From NCBI GenBank assembly GCA_039707655.1, contig CM077673.1:8070001-8134000 (forward strand): a stretch of DNA of 64,000 bases, in the 5' to 3' direction. The DNA comes from Elymus sibiricus. Its lineage: Eukaryota > Streptophyta > Magnoliopsida > Poales > Poaceae. Both the position numbers and the translations under genes were made by a program. Below are positions 12,042 through 22,901 of this stretch, piece by piece (position 1 is the first letter of the stretch; each line of letters starts with the position of its first letter). Below the pieces are notes generated by a model. That model had not been told where the DNA came from. It searched no databases and was given only the letters and a program-made list of their open reading frames with translations.

Positions 12042-12610
12042 GGTTGAGCTTGGAGGAGGAAGGGTGGAAGACCTAGATCTGGGCTCTGGAGGCTCAGTAG
12101 ATTGGGGAAGCAGAGGGTGCGAATGGGGAGTGCGGATAAGCCTTGGGGTTTTCGTCCCTTTTTATTGAGCTTACGGCCGGTTAGACTCCCTTCACGGCGC
12201 CATGAATCTCTCCGCTTCCCAAGGCATGCGTGCCGTTATACGCGCATGATTAAACATATCCCGTGTAAAACGGGGCACGATCTATGCATTTATGGGTCGT
12301 GCTGGTAGAAACGGCCTCGAGCCGCGAATCGAGTCTTTACGACTGGGTCAGTGGTCATGGTGGGCCGTGATCTTTCGACTGATAGGTTGTCAGAAATCAC
12401 TATTTACTCCCTGACGATTGGCCTTCAGGGCCGGTTACACATGGTGTTCGGACGATCTATGATCGGAAAACTTACACGTCGTCGGAAGCCGAACTATCCC
12501 GGCCGATCATTATTTGGAAAGGAGGAACTCGCCTCACAAGCCGAAGACTTTGATCACATGAAGCAGCCGAAGGTAGGACTCTTGGCGTTGGAGGCTAGTT
12601 CGGGGGCTAC

Positions 12611-13081
12611 TGAGGGAGTCCTAGTTTAAGGGGTCCTCGGGAGGCCGACCTATCTATTATAGGCCGGACTGTATGGGCCGTTTGCCGAACACTGGATTGA
12701 TTGAAGACCCAGACTCCAGAAGGGAAGCTTCTAGAATCGTGGCGTGCCCTCCACGTTTAAGGTAGTGAATAGGCATGTTTATCCCCTCGGCGTGTAACCG
12801 ACCATGTGTAAACCCTAGGGACCCCCGGCGTCTATATAAGCCGGAGGGTTTTAGGTTATAGGCCAACAGGACTCATCTAGGGTTTTAGTCATACGATCTC
12901 GTGGTAGATCAACTCTGTAATCCTCATACTATCAATATAATCAAGCAGGACGTAGGGTATTACCTCCATAGGAGGGCCCGAACCTGGGTAAAACCTTGTC
13001 CCCTTCGTCTCTTGTTACCATCGATCCAAGTCTCACAGCTCGGGACCCCCTACCCGAGATCCGCCGGTTTTGACACCGACA
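12611..13081 (+). repeat. Tat-like 3' LTR, copy A (471 bp)
   Basis: It begins tgagggagtcctagtttaag and ends ggttttgacaccgaca, a familiar Triticeae Gypsy LTR pair of ends, directly after the PPT cgggggctac. A TATA-like ctatataagccgg lies at about 12830. It is joined to gagagacaac of the Athila LTR, and the matching uninterrupted Athila LTR is at 21781. Confidence 0.8.
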
Positions 13082-13968
13082 GAGAGACAACATACATCTC
13101 ATCAAAATATCGAACGAATACCAAATTCACATGATTACTTATAACAAGACTTATCCCATGTCCTCAGGAACAAACGTAACTACTCACAAAGCATATTCAT
13201 GTTCATAATCAGTGGAGTATTAATTATCATTAAGGATCTGAACATATGATCTTCCACCAAGTAAACCAACTAGCATCAACTACAAGGAGTAATCAACACT
13301 ACTAGCAACCCACATGTACCAATCTGAGGTTTTCAGACAAAGATAGGATACAAGAGATGAACTAGGGTTTGGAGAGGAGATGGTGCTGGTGAAGATGTTG
13401 ATGGAGATTGACCCCCTCTCAATGAGAGGATCGTTAGCGATGACGATGGCTTCGATTTCCCCCTCCGGGAGGGAAGTTTCCCCGGCAGAACAGCTCCGCC
13501 GGAGCCCTAGATTGGTTCTGCCCATGTTCTGCCTCGAGACGGCGGCGCTTTGCCCCCAAAGCTCTGTTATGATTTTTTCCAGGTCAAAACCCTCCATATA
13601 GCAGAAGATGGGCACCGGATAACTGCCAGGGGGCCCACAAGCCTGCTGGGCGTGCCCAGGGGGGTAGGGCGCGCCCCCTGGCTTGTGGCCACCTGGTGGG
13701 TCCCCTGATGTATTTCTTTTGCACAATATTTTTTATATATTCCAAAATAATTCTCCGTAGATTTTCAGGACTTTTGGAGTTGTGCAGAATAGGTATCTCA
13801 GATTTGCTCCTTTTCCGGTCCAGAATTCCAGCTGCCGGCATTCTCCCTCTTCATGTAAACCTTGTAAAATAAGAGAGAAAAGGCATAAGTATTGTATCAT
13901 AACGTGGAATAACTGCCCATAATGCAATAAATATCGATATAAATGCAAGATGCAAAATGGACGTATCA
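13082..13968 (-). repeat. Athila-like 3' LTR, copy A, truncated by the Tat insertion
   Basis: It matches 21782-22668 of the full LTR and ends gatgcaaaatggacgtatca before the PPT. About 620 bp at its plus-strand left side are missing, replaced by the Tat LTR. It contains the GC-rich hairpin described separately (about 13626-13690). Confidence 0.85.
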
Positions 13969-13983
13969 ACTCCCCCAAGCTTA
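13969..13983 (-). other. Athila-like polypurine tract, copy A
   Basis: Minus-strand AAGCTTGGGGGAGT lies immediately before the LTR start TGATACGTCC. It is identical in copy B at 51972-51985. Confidence 0.75.
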
Positions 13984-15540
13984 GACCTCGCTTGTCCTCA
14001 AGCGAAAGCCGAAATCGATAAATATGCCCACATGTTTAGAGATAGAGGTGTCGATAAAATAAAGTACGGACATGAATGCATCATGATCATCTTTAGAACA
14101 GCAACATATGTTGACATATAATTTCTTATGCTGAAGTAACAATTCATTCACAAGGTAAAGTATGAATCAAGAACTCTATTGAGAACTAACAAACTATGAT
14201 CTCAGTCATTGAAGCAATTCCAATTTATCATAACGTAGGAAAGAGTCAATATAAGAGCTTGTAAAGAAAATCCACATACTCAATCATCTTTTAGTCTTTC
14301 ACAATTGCTAACACTTACGAGGTACCTATGAGGTCAAAGCTTCAATCGGACACAGAGAAAGATAGAGGCTTATAGTATTGCCTCCCAACTATTTACCTCA
14401 AGGGTAATGTCAACGAAAATAACTCATGCTCACCCACTTCCGAGTGGATATATATGTCTAGATCATTCCCCAACACATGACGCTTGCCAAAAGATAGAGG
14501 CGAAATAAAGGAAGTAATGAAGATCACCACAACTCTTGTATAAAGGTAAGTACTAGAAAATAAAAGTAATAGATAGGCCCTTCGCAGAGGGAAGCAGAGG
14601 TTGTCATGCGCTTTTATAGTTGGATGCACAATCCCTTAATGCAAAAGAACGTCACTTTATATTGCCCCTTGTGATAGAGAACTTTATTATGCAGTCCGTC
14701 GCTTTTATTTCTTCCATATCACAAGTTCGTATAAAGTTTATTTTCCTCACACTAATAGATCACACATATTTAGAGAGCAATTATTTATTGCTTGCACCGA
14801 TGACAACTTACTTGAAGGATCTTACTCAATCCATAGGTAGGCATGGTGGACTCTCATGGCAAAACTGGGTTAAGGGTGTTTGGATGCACAAGTAGTATCT
14901 CTACTTGGTGCGGAAGTTTTGGCTGATATGAGGTGGAAGCAAGCGACACATGTTGAAGGATCTATAACCATATAACTTCTATTAAGAAGTGAGCAAACAT
15001 AACCCATTATGTTGTCTTCCTTGTCCAACATCAACTCTTTAGCATAAAATATTTTAATGAGTGCTCACAATCATAAAAGATGTCCAAGATAATATATTTA
15101 TATGTGAACCTCTCTTTCTTTATTACTTCCTTTTAATTGCCACAATGACCAATAGCTATGTTTTTCAACTCACAACAAATTTCAATCGACATACTTCTTA
15201 TATGTGAAGTCATCACTCCCCATAAGATCATCATATATACTCTTTGCTTTTATTCTATACTTCTTTCTATTTCTTTTTCTCAAGATCATAGCAAATAAGC
15301 AAAGCCCTCAACTCAAAACTACTCTTTATTATATAACTCTCGGACTTGCTTACATAGGGGGAACATAAAGCAAAACTCAAAACTAGATCACACTAAAAAC
15401 TTTATTCTACTAGATCAAAATATAACCAAAAGGATCAAACTAAGAAAAACGATAAAAGTCAAAGATGTGATGGTGATACGACACCGGGGCACCTCCCCCA
15501 AGCCTGGCACAAGCCAAGGGGAGTGCCCATACCCATGTGT
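13984..15540. other. AT-rich noncoding region of Athila-like copy A
   Basis: This lies between ORF3 and the PPT of the minus-strand element. It has only short ORFs in all frames and no domain I recognise. The counterpart at 51986-53543 is nearly identical. It probably corresponds to the long 3' untranslated region common in Athila elements. Confidence 0.65.
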
Positions 15541-15990
15541 TTAGTTGTCTTGCTTCGGTGATGTTATATTCTTGGCGATGATGCCCCTCAGAATGCGATT
15601 CTCCTCCTCAAGCTTATTATTTTGTTGTCTGAGATCCATTACTTCCTTGCGAAGCTTTCCAGTGACGGTTAAAGCTCCCATAACCCATGGATGAAACATT
15701 GCCGCGGGGGAAGAATCAACACTCTTTTTTATGTTTTCATAAGTAAGAAATTTAGCATTGGGAGGGATAACCGAGTTCGGAATTGCTGAGCTCTGAAGTT
15801 CTTCCAACATGGCCCGAGGTTGTAGATAAGAGGTGGCTTCTTGGTCATCCTCCATGGCATCTATCCTCTTCAAGTCAGCCTCCATCTCTTCCTCCGTGGC
15901 CTGCCCGAAGCGGTTGGCTCCACTGAATGCTCCGGGCCCTGGTGTCAGGTGAGAGACACGGCTCTCCCCGGCCGACTCTTGCGAAGACAT
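15541..15990 (-). CDS. Athila-like ORF3, 149 aa, copy A
   Basis: A complete small ORF lies after integrase in the position where Athila elements may carry an env-like gene. The protein starts MSSQESAGESRVSHLTPGPG, is polar and acidic in the middle, and ends in a probable coiled coil (residues about 112-140; heptad-like KLRKEVMDLRQQNNKLEEEN). I see no signal peptide or membrane segment, so there is no support for calling it an envelope protein. The copy at 53544-53993 has the same length with about four amino-acid differences. Function unknown. Confidence 0.7.
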   Translation of the reverse strand: MSSQESAGESRVSHLTPGPGAFSGANRFGQATEEEMEADLKRIDAMEDDQEATSYLQPRAMLEELQSSAIPNSVIPPNAKFLTYENIKKSVDSSPAAMFHPWVMGALTVTGKLRKEVMDLRQQNNKLEEENRILRGIIAKNITSPKQDN

Positions 15991-16144
15991 CTTGTCCTAA
16001 ATCTGCTGCAGAAACAGCTCAAAACAAAAACAGGAGGTATTGTCATGATACGAGAGTCAAAACCTTCGGAAGATTATATAATGAATTTTTACCGACCCGA
16101 AGGAGTATGCCACAAGAAAACGGAGTCCGGAGGGTACACGAGGT

Positions 16145-16205
16145 GGCCACAAGCCACAGGGGCGCGCCCAGGGGGGTAGGGCGCGCCCCCCTGGCTTGTC
16201 GCCTC
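16145..16205. repeat. GC-rich inverted repeat between pol and ORF3 (copy A)
   Basis: The arms ccacaagcc and ggcttgt flank two gggcgcgccc palindromes around an agggggg loop. The same structure occurs inside the LTRs of both Athila copies and at 54147-54205. A transcript of either strand could form a strong hairpin. Confidence 0.75.
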
Positions 16206-16318
16206 CTCGTGCGCTCTTCGGACTACTTTAAATTTTCCTAATTTTTTAAATATTCCAAAAAGGAGAAAAATTGACATCGGAAAAGTTTTGGAGTCGGTTT
16301 ACTTACCGTACCACATAC

Positions 16319-19300
16319 CTATTCCTTTTCGGAGTCTGAAACATTCTGGTAGGTCTCCCTAATGTACTCCTCCGGAGTTATGGTATTAATAATATTGGTT
16401 TCAACATTTATGGGAGTACCTGAGATGTAATGTTTGATTCTTTGACCGTTTACCACCTTCGGGTTTGTGCATTCGGAGTTGTTGATCTTGATGGCACCGG
16501 AACGGTATACTTCCTCGATAATGTAAGGCCCTTCCCATTTAGAGAGAAGTTTTCCTGCAAAAAATCTTAAACGGGAATTGTATAGCAAGACATGATCACC
16601 TACATTAAATTCATGCTTTTGTATCCTTCTATCATGCCATCTCTTAACCTTTTCTTTAAACAACTTGGCATTCTCATAGGCCTGGGTTCTCCATTCATCA
16701 AGTGAGATAATGTCAAATAACCTCTTCTCACCAGCAAGTTTGAAATCATAATTGAGCTCTTTAATTGCCCAATAAGCTTTATGCTCTAGCTCTAGAGGTA
16801 AGTGACATGCTTTACCATAGACCATCTTATACGGAGACATACCCATAGGGTTTTTGTAAGCAGTTCTATAAGCCCATAATGCATCATCAAGTTTCTTAGA
16901 CCAATTCTTCCTAGATCTATTAACAGTCTTCTGCAAAATCAATTTAATTTATCTATTGCTCAATTCTACTTGACCATTAGACTGAGGGTGATAAGGAGAT
17001 GCAATTCTATGATTAACATCATACTTAGCAAGCAATTTACGGAAAGCACCATGAATAAAGTGTGAACCACGATCAGTCATTAAATATCTAGGGACTCCAA
17101 ATCTAGGGAAAATAACTTCTTTAAGCATTTTAATAGAAGTGTTATGATCAGTGCTACTAGTTGGAATAGCTTCTACCCACTTAGTAACATAATCAACATC
17201 AACTAGAATATGAGTATACCCGTTAGATTGTGGAAAAGGTCCCATATAATCAAAACCCCAAACATCAAATGGTTCAATAACAACAGAGTAATTCATAGGC
17301 ATTTCCTGACGTCTACTGATATTACCAATTCTTTGACATTCATCACAAGACAAGACAAACTTACGAGCATCCTTGAAGAGAGTAGGCCAATAAAAACCAG
17401 ATTGTAATACCATGTGTGCAGTTCTATCTCCAGCGTGGTGTCCCCCATAGGCCTCGGCGTGACACTTGCGTAGGATATGTTCCTATTCATGCTCAGGTAC
17501 ACAATGTCTAATAATACCATCTACTCCTTCTTTATAAAGGTGTGGATCATCCCAAAAGTAATGTCTTAAATCATAGAAGAACTTTTTCTTTTGTTGGTAT
17601 GTGAAACTAGCCGGTATAAATTTAGCAACAATGTAATTAGCATAGTCAGCATACCATGGAGCATTACGCGAAGCATTTATGACAGCTAATTGTTCATCAG
17701 GAAAGCTATCATCAATAGGTAGTGGGTCATCAAGAACATTTTCTAACCTAGACAAGTTGTCTGCTACAGGGTTGTCAGCACCCTTTCTATCAATAATATG
17801 CAAATCAAATTCTTGTAGCAGAAGAACCCATCTAATAAGTCTAGGTTTAGCATCTTTCTTTTCCATCAGGTACTTAATAGCAGCATGATCGGTGTGAACA
17901 GTTACTTTGGAATCAATAATATAAGGTCTAAACTTATCACAAGCAAACACAACCGCTAAAAATTCCTTTTCAGTAGTAGCATAATTTGTTTGAGCACTGT
18001 CTAGAGTTTTACTAGCATAATGAATAAAATTTAGTTTCTTATCAACTCTTTGTCCTAGAACAGCACCAACAGCATAATCACTAGCATCACACATAATTTC
18101 AAAGGGTAGGTTCCAATCAGGTGGTTGAACAACAGGTGCGGAAATCAAGGCATTCTTAAGGATTTCAAATGCTTCTACACAATCATCATCAAAAACAAAG
18201 GGAACATCTTTTTCTAATAGATTAGTGAGAGGCCTAGAAATCTTAGAGAAATCTTTAATAAACCTCCTATAGAAACCAGCATGACCAAGGAAACTTCTTA
18301 TACCTTTGATATCCGTGGGACACGACATTTTTTCAATAGCATCAACTTTAGCTTTATCAACTTCAATACCTCTTTCGGATATTTTGTGCCCCAAGACAAT
18401 ACCTTCATTAACCATAAAGTGACACTTTTCCCAATTCAAGACAAGATTAGTTTCTTCGCATCTCTGCAAAACTCGATCAAGGTTGCTCAAGCAATGATCA
18501 AAAGAAGTTCCATAAATGGAAAAATCATCCATGAAAACCTCAAGAATCTTTTCACAAAAGTCAGAGAATATAGCCATCATACATCTTTGAAAGGTAGCAA
18601 GTGCATTACATAAACCAAAAGGCATACGTCTATAAGCAAAGGTATCGAAAGGGCAAGTAAAAGTGGTCTTTTCTTGATCCTCTTTTGACACAGGTATTTG
18701 AGAGAAACCAGAATATCCATCTAGAAAGCAAAAATGAGTATGTTTGGATAGTCTTTCTAGCATTTGATCAATAAAAGGTAGAGGGTAATGATTTTTCCTA
18801 GTAGCTTTATTTAATTTTCTAAAATCAATTACCATTCTATATCCTGTAACAATTCTTTGTGGGATCAATTCATTTTTATCATTAGGAACAATGGTAATAC
18901 CTCCCTTCTTAGGGACACAATGAACGGGACTAACCCATCTACTACCAGCAACAGGATAAATTATACCTGCCTCCAGAAGCTTTAGTATTTCATTTCTTAC
19001 CACTTCTTTCATCTTGGGATTCAACCGTCATTGGTGATCAACAACTGGTTTCGCATCAGGCCCCATATTAATTTTATGCTGACATAGAGTGGGACAAATG
19101 CCCTTAAGATCATCCAGAGTATATCCAATAGCAGCACGATGCTTCCTCAGAGTTTTCAATAATCTCTTTTCTTCATGCTCTGAAAGGTTAGCACTAATAA
19201 TAACAGGATATATCTCCTTTTCATCAAGATAAGCATATTTCAAAGTATCGGGTAATTGTTTAAGCTCAAACATGGGATCACCCTTGGGTGGAGGAGGATC

Positions 19301-21055
19301 CCCAAGTATTTCAATAGGTAAGTTGTGTTTCAAAATAGGCTGCTGATCAAAGAAAATCTTATCTATTTCATTCCTCTCATTCATATGCATATCATTTTCA
19401 TGGTCTAGCAAATATTGTTCTAAGGGATCAGTAGGAGGCACAGCAATAGAAGCAAGACCAATAATTTCATCTTTACTAGGCAATTCTATGTCATGGGGTT
19501 GTCTACAAAATTTAGAGAAATTGAACTCATGAGACACATCCCCAAAACTCACAGTAACTGTTTCTTTCTCACAATCAATCCTAGCATTAACAGTATTCAA
19601 GAAGGGTCTACCAAATATAATGGAACAAAAATCATCTTGTGGGGAACCAAGAACAAGAAAATCAGTAGGATACTTTATTTTCCCACACAAGACATCAACA
19701 TCTCTAACAATCCCAATTGGTGCAATAGTATCTCTATTAGCAAGCTTAATAGTAACATCAATTTCCTCTAGTTCAACTGGTGCAATATCATGCATAATTT
19801 CTTTGTATAAGGAAAAGGGAATTGCACTCACGCTAGAACCCATATCACATAAGCCATGATAACAATGATCTCCTATTTTAACAGAAACAACAGGCACGCC
19901 AACAATAGGTCTATGTTTGCCTTTAGTATCCGGTCTAGCAATTCTAGCAGCTTCATCACAGAAATGAATAACATGCCCATCAATATTATCAACCAAGAGA
20001 TCTTTAACCATAGCAATACTAGGTTCAACTTTAATTTGTTCAGGGGGTGTAGGTGTTCTAGTACAACTCTTACGAACCACAGTTGAATCTTTAGCATGTT
20101 CCTTTATCCTAACAGGAAAGGGTGGTTTCTCAATGTAAGCAGTAGGAATAACAGGATCAACATTATAAGTAATAGTTTCCTCTACAACTTTAATAGGTTC
20201 AACTACTTTCACTTTAATGGGAGGATGATATTTAAACCACTTCTCCTTAGGGAGATCAACATGAGTAGCAAAAGATTCACAGAAAGAAGCTACTATCTCA
20301 GAGTCAAATCCATATTTAGTGCTAAATTCACGAAAAGCATCGGTGTCTATAAAGGATTTAACACAATCAAACTTAAGGTTTATACCTGACTCTTTACCTT
20401 CATCGAGTTCCCAATCTTCAGAGTTGCATTTAATTCTTTCCAATAAGGCCCATTTGAATTCAATATCTTTCTTCATAAAAGAACCAGAGCAAGAAGTATC
20501 GAGCATGGACCGATCATTATTAGAAAGCCGAGCATAAAAGTTCTGAATAATAATTCCTCTCGGGAGCTCATGATTGGGGCATGAATATAACATTGACTTA
20601 AGCCTCCCCCAAGCTTGAGCGATACTTTCTCCTTCATGAGGCCAAAAATTATAAATATAATTCTGATCACGATGAACCAGATGCATAGGATAAAACTTCT
20701 GATGAAATTCCAATTTCAATCGGTTGTAGTTCCATGATCCAATATCATCACATAGCCTATACCATGTCAACGCCTTCTCCTTCAAAGATAAAGGAAATAC
20801 CTTCTTCTTGACATCATCCTCGGGCAAACCTGCAAGCTTAAATAATCCACAAACTTCATCCACATAGATTAGATGCAAATCAGGATGTAGTGTTCCATCT
20901 CCTGCATAAGGATTAGCTAGCAGTTTCTCTATCATACCCGAGGGAATTTCATAATAAATATTTTCAGTAGGTGCAGTAGGTTGAGGAGCATCTCTTTGTG
21001 CTTCCGGTCGAGGTGAAGATACCCCGAACAAGCCCCTCAAAGGATTACTTTCCAT
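16319..21055 (-). pseudogene. Athila-like gag-pol polyprotein, copy A, three in-frame stops
   Basis: The reading spans 1579 codons from the ATG at 21055. Order: gag (WYRLCDD and LEFHQKFYP, first ~340 residues), an aspartic protease with a DMGSS site (about residue 403), reverse transcriptase with MPFGLCNA and FMDD (about 842), RNase H ([14 protein letters not shown]), an HHCC integrase finger ([12 protein letters not shown]) and the DDE core (FDYMGPF, TDRGSHF, NGQVELSN). Stops interrupt it at 19028-19030 (TGA where copy B has CGA), 17483-17485 (TAG) and 16949-16951 (TAA where copy B has GAA). No frameshift is needed, and the codon length equals copy B. It would make proteins for element replication if intact; here it cannot. 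Confidence 0.88.
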
Positions 21056-21133
21056 AGTAACAAGTGACAGTAAATTTCAGCACACTATATAAATTTTTCC
21101 TTACCAAGTTCCACTCACCAAATGCGCTTCACT

Positions 21134-21150
21134 CCCTGGCAACGGTGCCA
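21134..21150 (-). other. Primer-binding site matching tRNA-Asp, copy A
   Basis: The plus-strand text ccctggcaacggtgcca equals the 3' end of plant tRNA-Asp (GGCAACGGCGCCA) apart from one base, so the minus-strand element carries its complement. It sits 11 bases inside the LTR. Copy B has the exact match at 59138-59154. Confidence 0.75.
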
Positions 21151-21161
21151 GAAAAGAGTCT

Positions 21162-22668
21162 TGATGACCCACAAGTATAGGGGATCTATCGTAGTCCTTT
21201 CGATAAGTAAGAGTGTCGAACCCAACGAGGAGCAGAAGGAAATGACAAGCGGTTTTCTGTAAGGTATTCTCTGCAAGCACTGAAATTATCGGTAACAGAT
21301 AGTTTTGTGATAAGATAATTCGTAACGGGTAGCAAGTAACAAGTGTAACAAAGGTGCAGCAAGGTGGCCCAATCCTTTTTATAGCAAAGGACAAGCCTGG
21401 ACAAACTCTTATATAAAGCAAAACGCTAATTACTGTCAAGCTAGTTTTCATCATGCTCATATGATTCGTGTTCGTTACTTTGATAATTTGATATGTGGGT
21501 GGACCGGTGCTTGGGTGCTGCCCTTACTTGGACAAGCCTCCCCCTTATGATTAACCCCTCTTGCAAGCATCCGCAACTACGAAAGAAGAATTAAGATAAA
21601 TCTAACCATAGCATGAAACATGTGGATCCAAATCAGCCCCTTACGAAGCAACGCATAAACTAGGGTTTAAGCTTCTGTCACTCTAGCAACCCATCATCTA
21701 CTTATTACTTCCCAATGCCTTCCTCTAGGCCCAAATAGTGGTGAAGTGTCATGTAGTCGACGTTCACATGACACCACTAGAGGAGAGACAACATACATCT
21801 CATCAAAATATCAAACGAATACCAAATTCACATGATTACTTATAACAAGACTTATCCCATGTCCTCAGGAACAAACGTAACTACTCACAAAGCATATTCA
21901 TGTTCATAATCAGAGGAGTATTAATTATCATTAAGGATCTGAACATATGATCTTCCACCAAGTAAACCAACTAGCATCAACTACAAGGAGTAATCAACAC
22001 TACTAGCAACCCACAACGACCAATCTGAGGTTTTGAGACAAAGATAGGATATAAGAGATGAACTAGGGTTTGGAGAGGAGATGGTGCTGGTGAAGATGTT
22101 GATGGAGATTGACCCCCTCTCGATGAGAGGATCATTAGCGATGACGATGGCTTCGATTTCCCCCTCCGGGAGGGAAGTTTCCCCGGCAGAACAGCTCCGT
22201 CGGAGCCCTAGATTGGTTCTGCCCAAGTTCCCCCTCAAGACAGCGGCGCTTCACCCCGAAAGCTCTGTTATGATTTTTTCCAGGTCAAAACCCTCCATAT
22301 AGCAGAAGATGGGCACCGGAGACCTGCCAGGGGGCCCACAAGCCTGCTGGGCGCGCCCAGGGGGTAGGGCGCGCCCCCTGGCTTGTGGCCACCTGGTGGG
22401 TCCCCTGATGTATTTCTTTCGCCCAATATTTTTTATATATTCCAAAATAATTCTTCGTAGATTTTCAGGACTTTTGGAGTTGTGCAGAATAGGTATCTCA
22501 GATTTGCTCCTTTTCCGGTCCAGAATTCCAGCTGCCGGCATTCTCCCTCTTCATGTAAACCTTGTAAAATAAGAGAGAAAAGGCATAAGTATTGTATCAT
22601 AACGTGTAATAACTGCCCATAATGCAATAAATATCGATATAAAAGCATGATGCAAAATGGACGTGTCA
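21162..22668 (-). repeat. Athila-like 5' LTR, copy A (1507 bp)
   Basis: The plus-strand ends are tgatgacccacaagtatagg and gcaaaatggacgtgtca, TG..CA type. The inner side faces the PBS. The outer side continues into the CACTA reading frame, as in copy B. The GC-rich hairpin lies at about 22332-22389. Confidence 0.85.
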
Positions 22669-22901
22669 CGGCTGAACATTGCGAGCTAATGACGAAATAC
22701 CAGAACCTAACCTTCAAGGCAGCGGTCGGCTCTGTTGTACCTCCTCGAGTTGAGGGAACTTTCCATTTCCGTCCGATTCCACATGGCTATGCTGTTGTGA
22801 CGGTGGATGAAATAATGGATGGATTTGAGGGGCTAGAGCTTGACAACCCTACAGGTGAAGAGGATATTATTCTTCTAGAAAATGCTTTCAGGAGTACCTG
22901 T
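22669..22901 (+). pseudogene. CACTA second gene, exon part before the Copia insertion (copy A)
   Basis: The frame reads TAEHCELMTKYQNLTFKAAV and on through HGYAVVTVDEIMDGFEGLEL, then LDNPTGEEDIILLENAFRST, ending at the Copia insertion. The frame resumes after the element at 31998 with RKEYIKLPNWTPQQ. I recognise this as the segment before the proline-rich linker in grass CACTA accessory proteins that end in a Ulp1-like domain. It begins at the Athila LTR edge, so its N-terminal side is missing. The counterpart is 60690-61053. Confidence 0.75.

Larger units (their letters stand above)
11908..13081 (+). mobile_element. Tat-like Gypsy element 3' end, copy A
   Basis: The order is the start of an antisense ORF (11908-12041, minus), a noncoding stretch with gccggtta and gccgatcat words, a cgggggctac PPT, and an LTR (12611-13081). 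The same segment with few changes is at 49911-51084. The left part is cut off by the LTR ending at 11907. On the right, the LTR is joined to the middle of an Athila LTR, so this Tat element had inserted into that LTR and the Athila sequence to its left is not present here. Confidence 0.75.
13082..22668 (-). mobile_element. Athila-like Ty3/Gypsy retrotransposon, copy A
   Basis: Minus-strand order: 5' LTR 21162-22668, PBS matching the tRNA-Asp 3' end, gag-pol 21055-16319, a third ORF 15990-15541, about 1.5 kb of AT-rich noncoding DNA (13983-15540), PPT, then a 3' LTR that lacks its distal part (13082-13968). A tRNA-Asp PBS plus an extra ORF after integrase fits the Athila lineage of plant Gypsy elements. 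Gag-pol has three in-frame stops, so this copy cannot make a full polyprotein. The right edge enters CACTA coding sequence (cggctgaacattg), as does copy B. Confidence 0.88.

Noticed and set aside
15541..15990. Calling Athila ORF3 an envelope gene
   Set aside because: The position fits, but there is no signal peptide, membrane segment or Cys pattern; only a coiled coil is visible.
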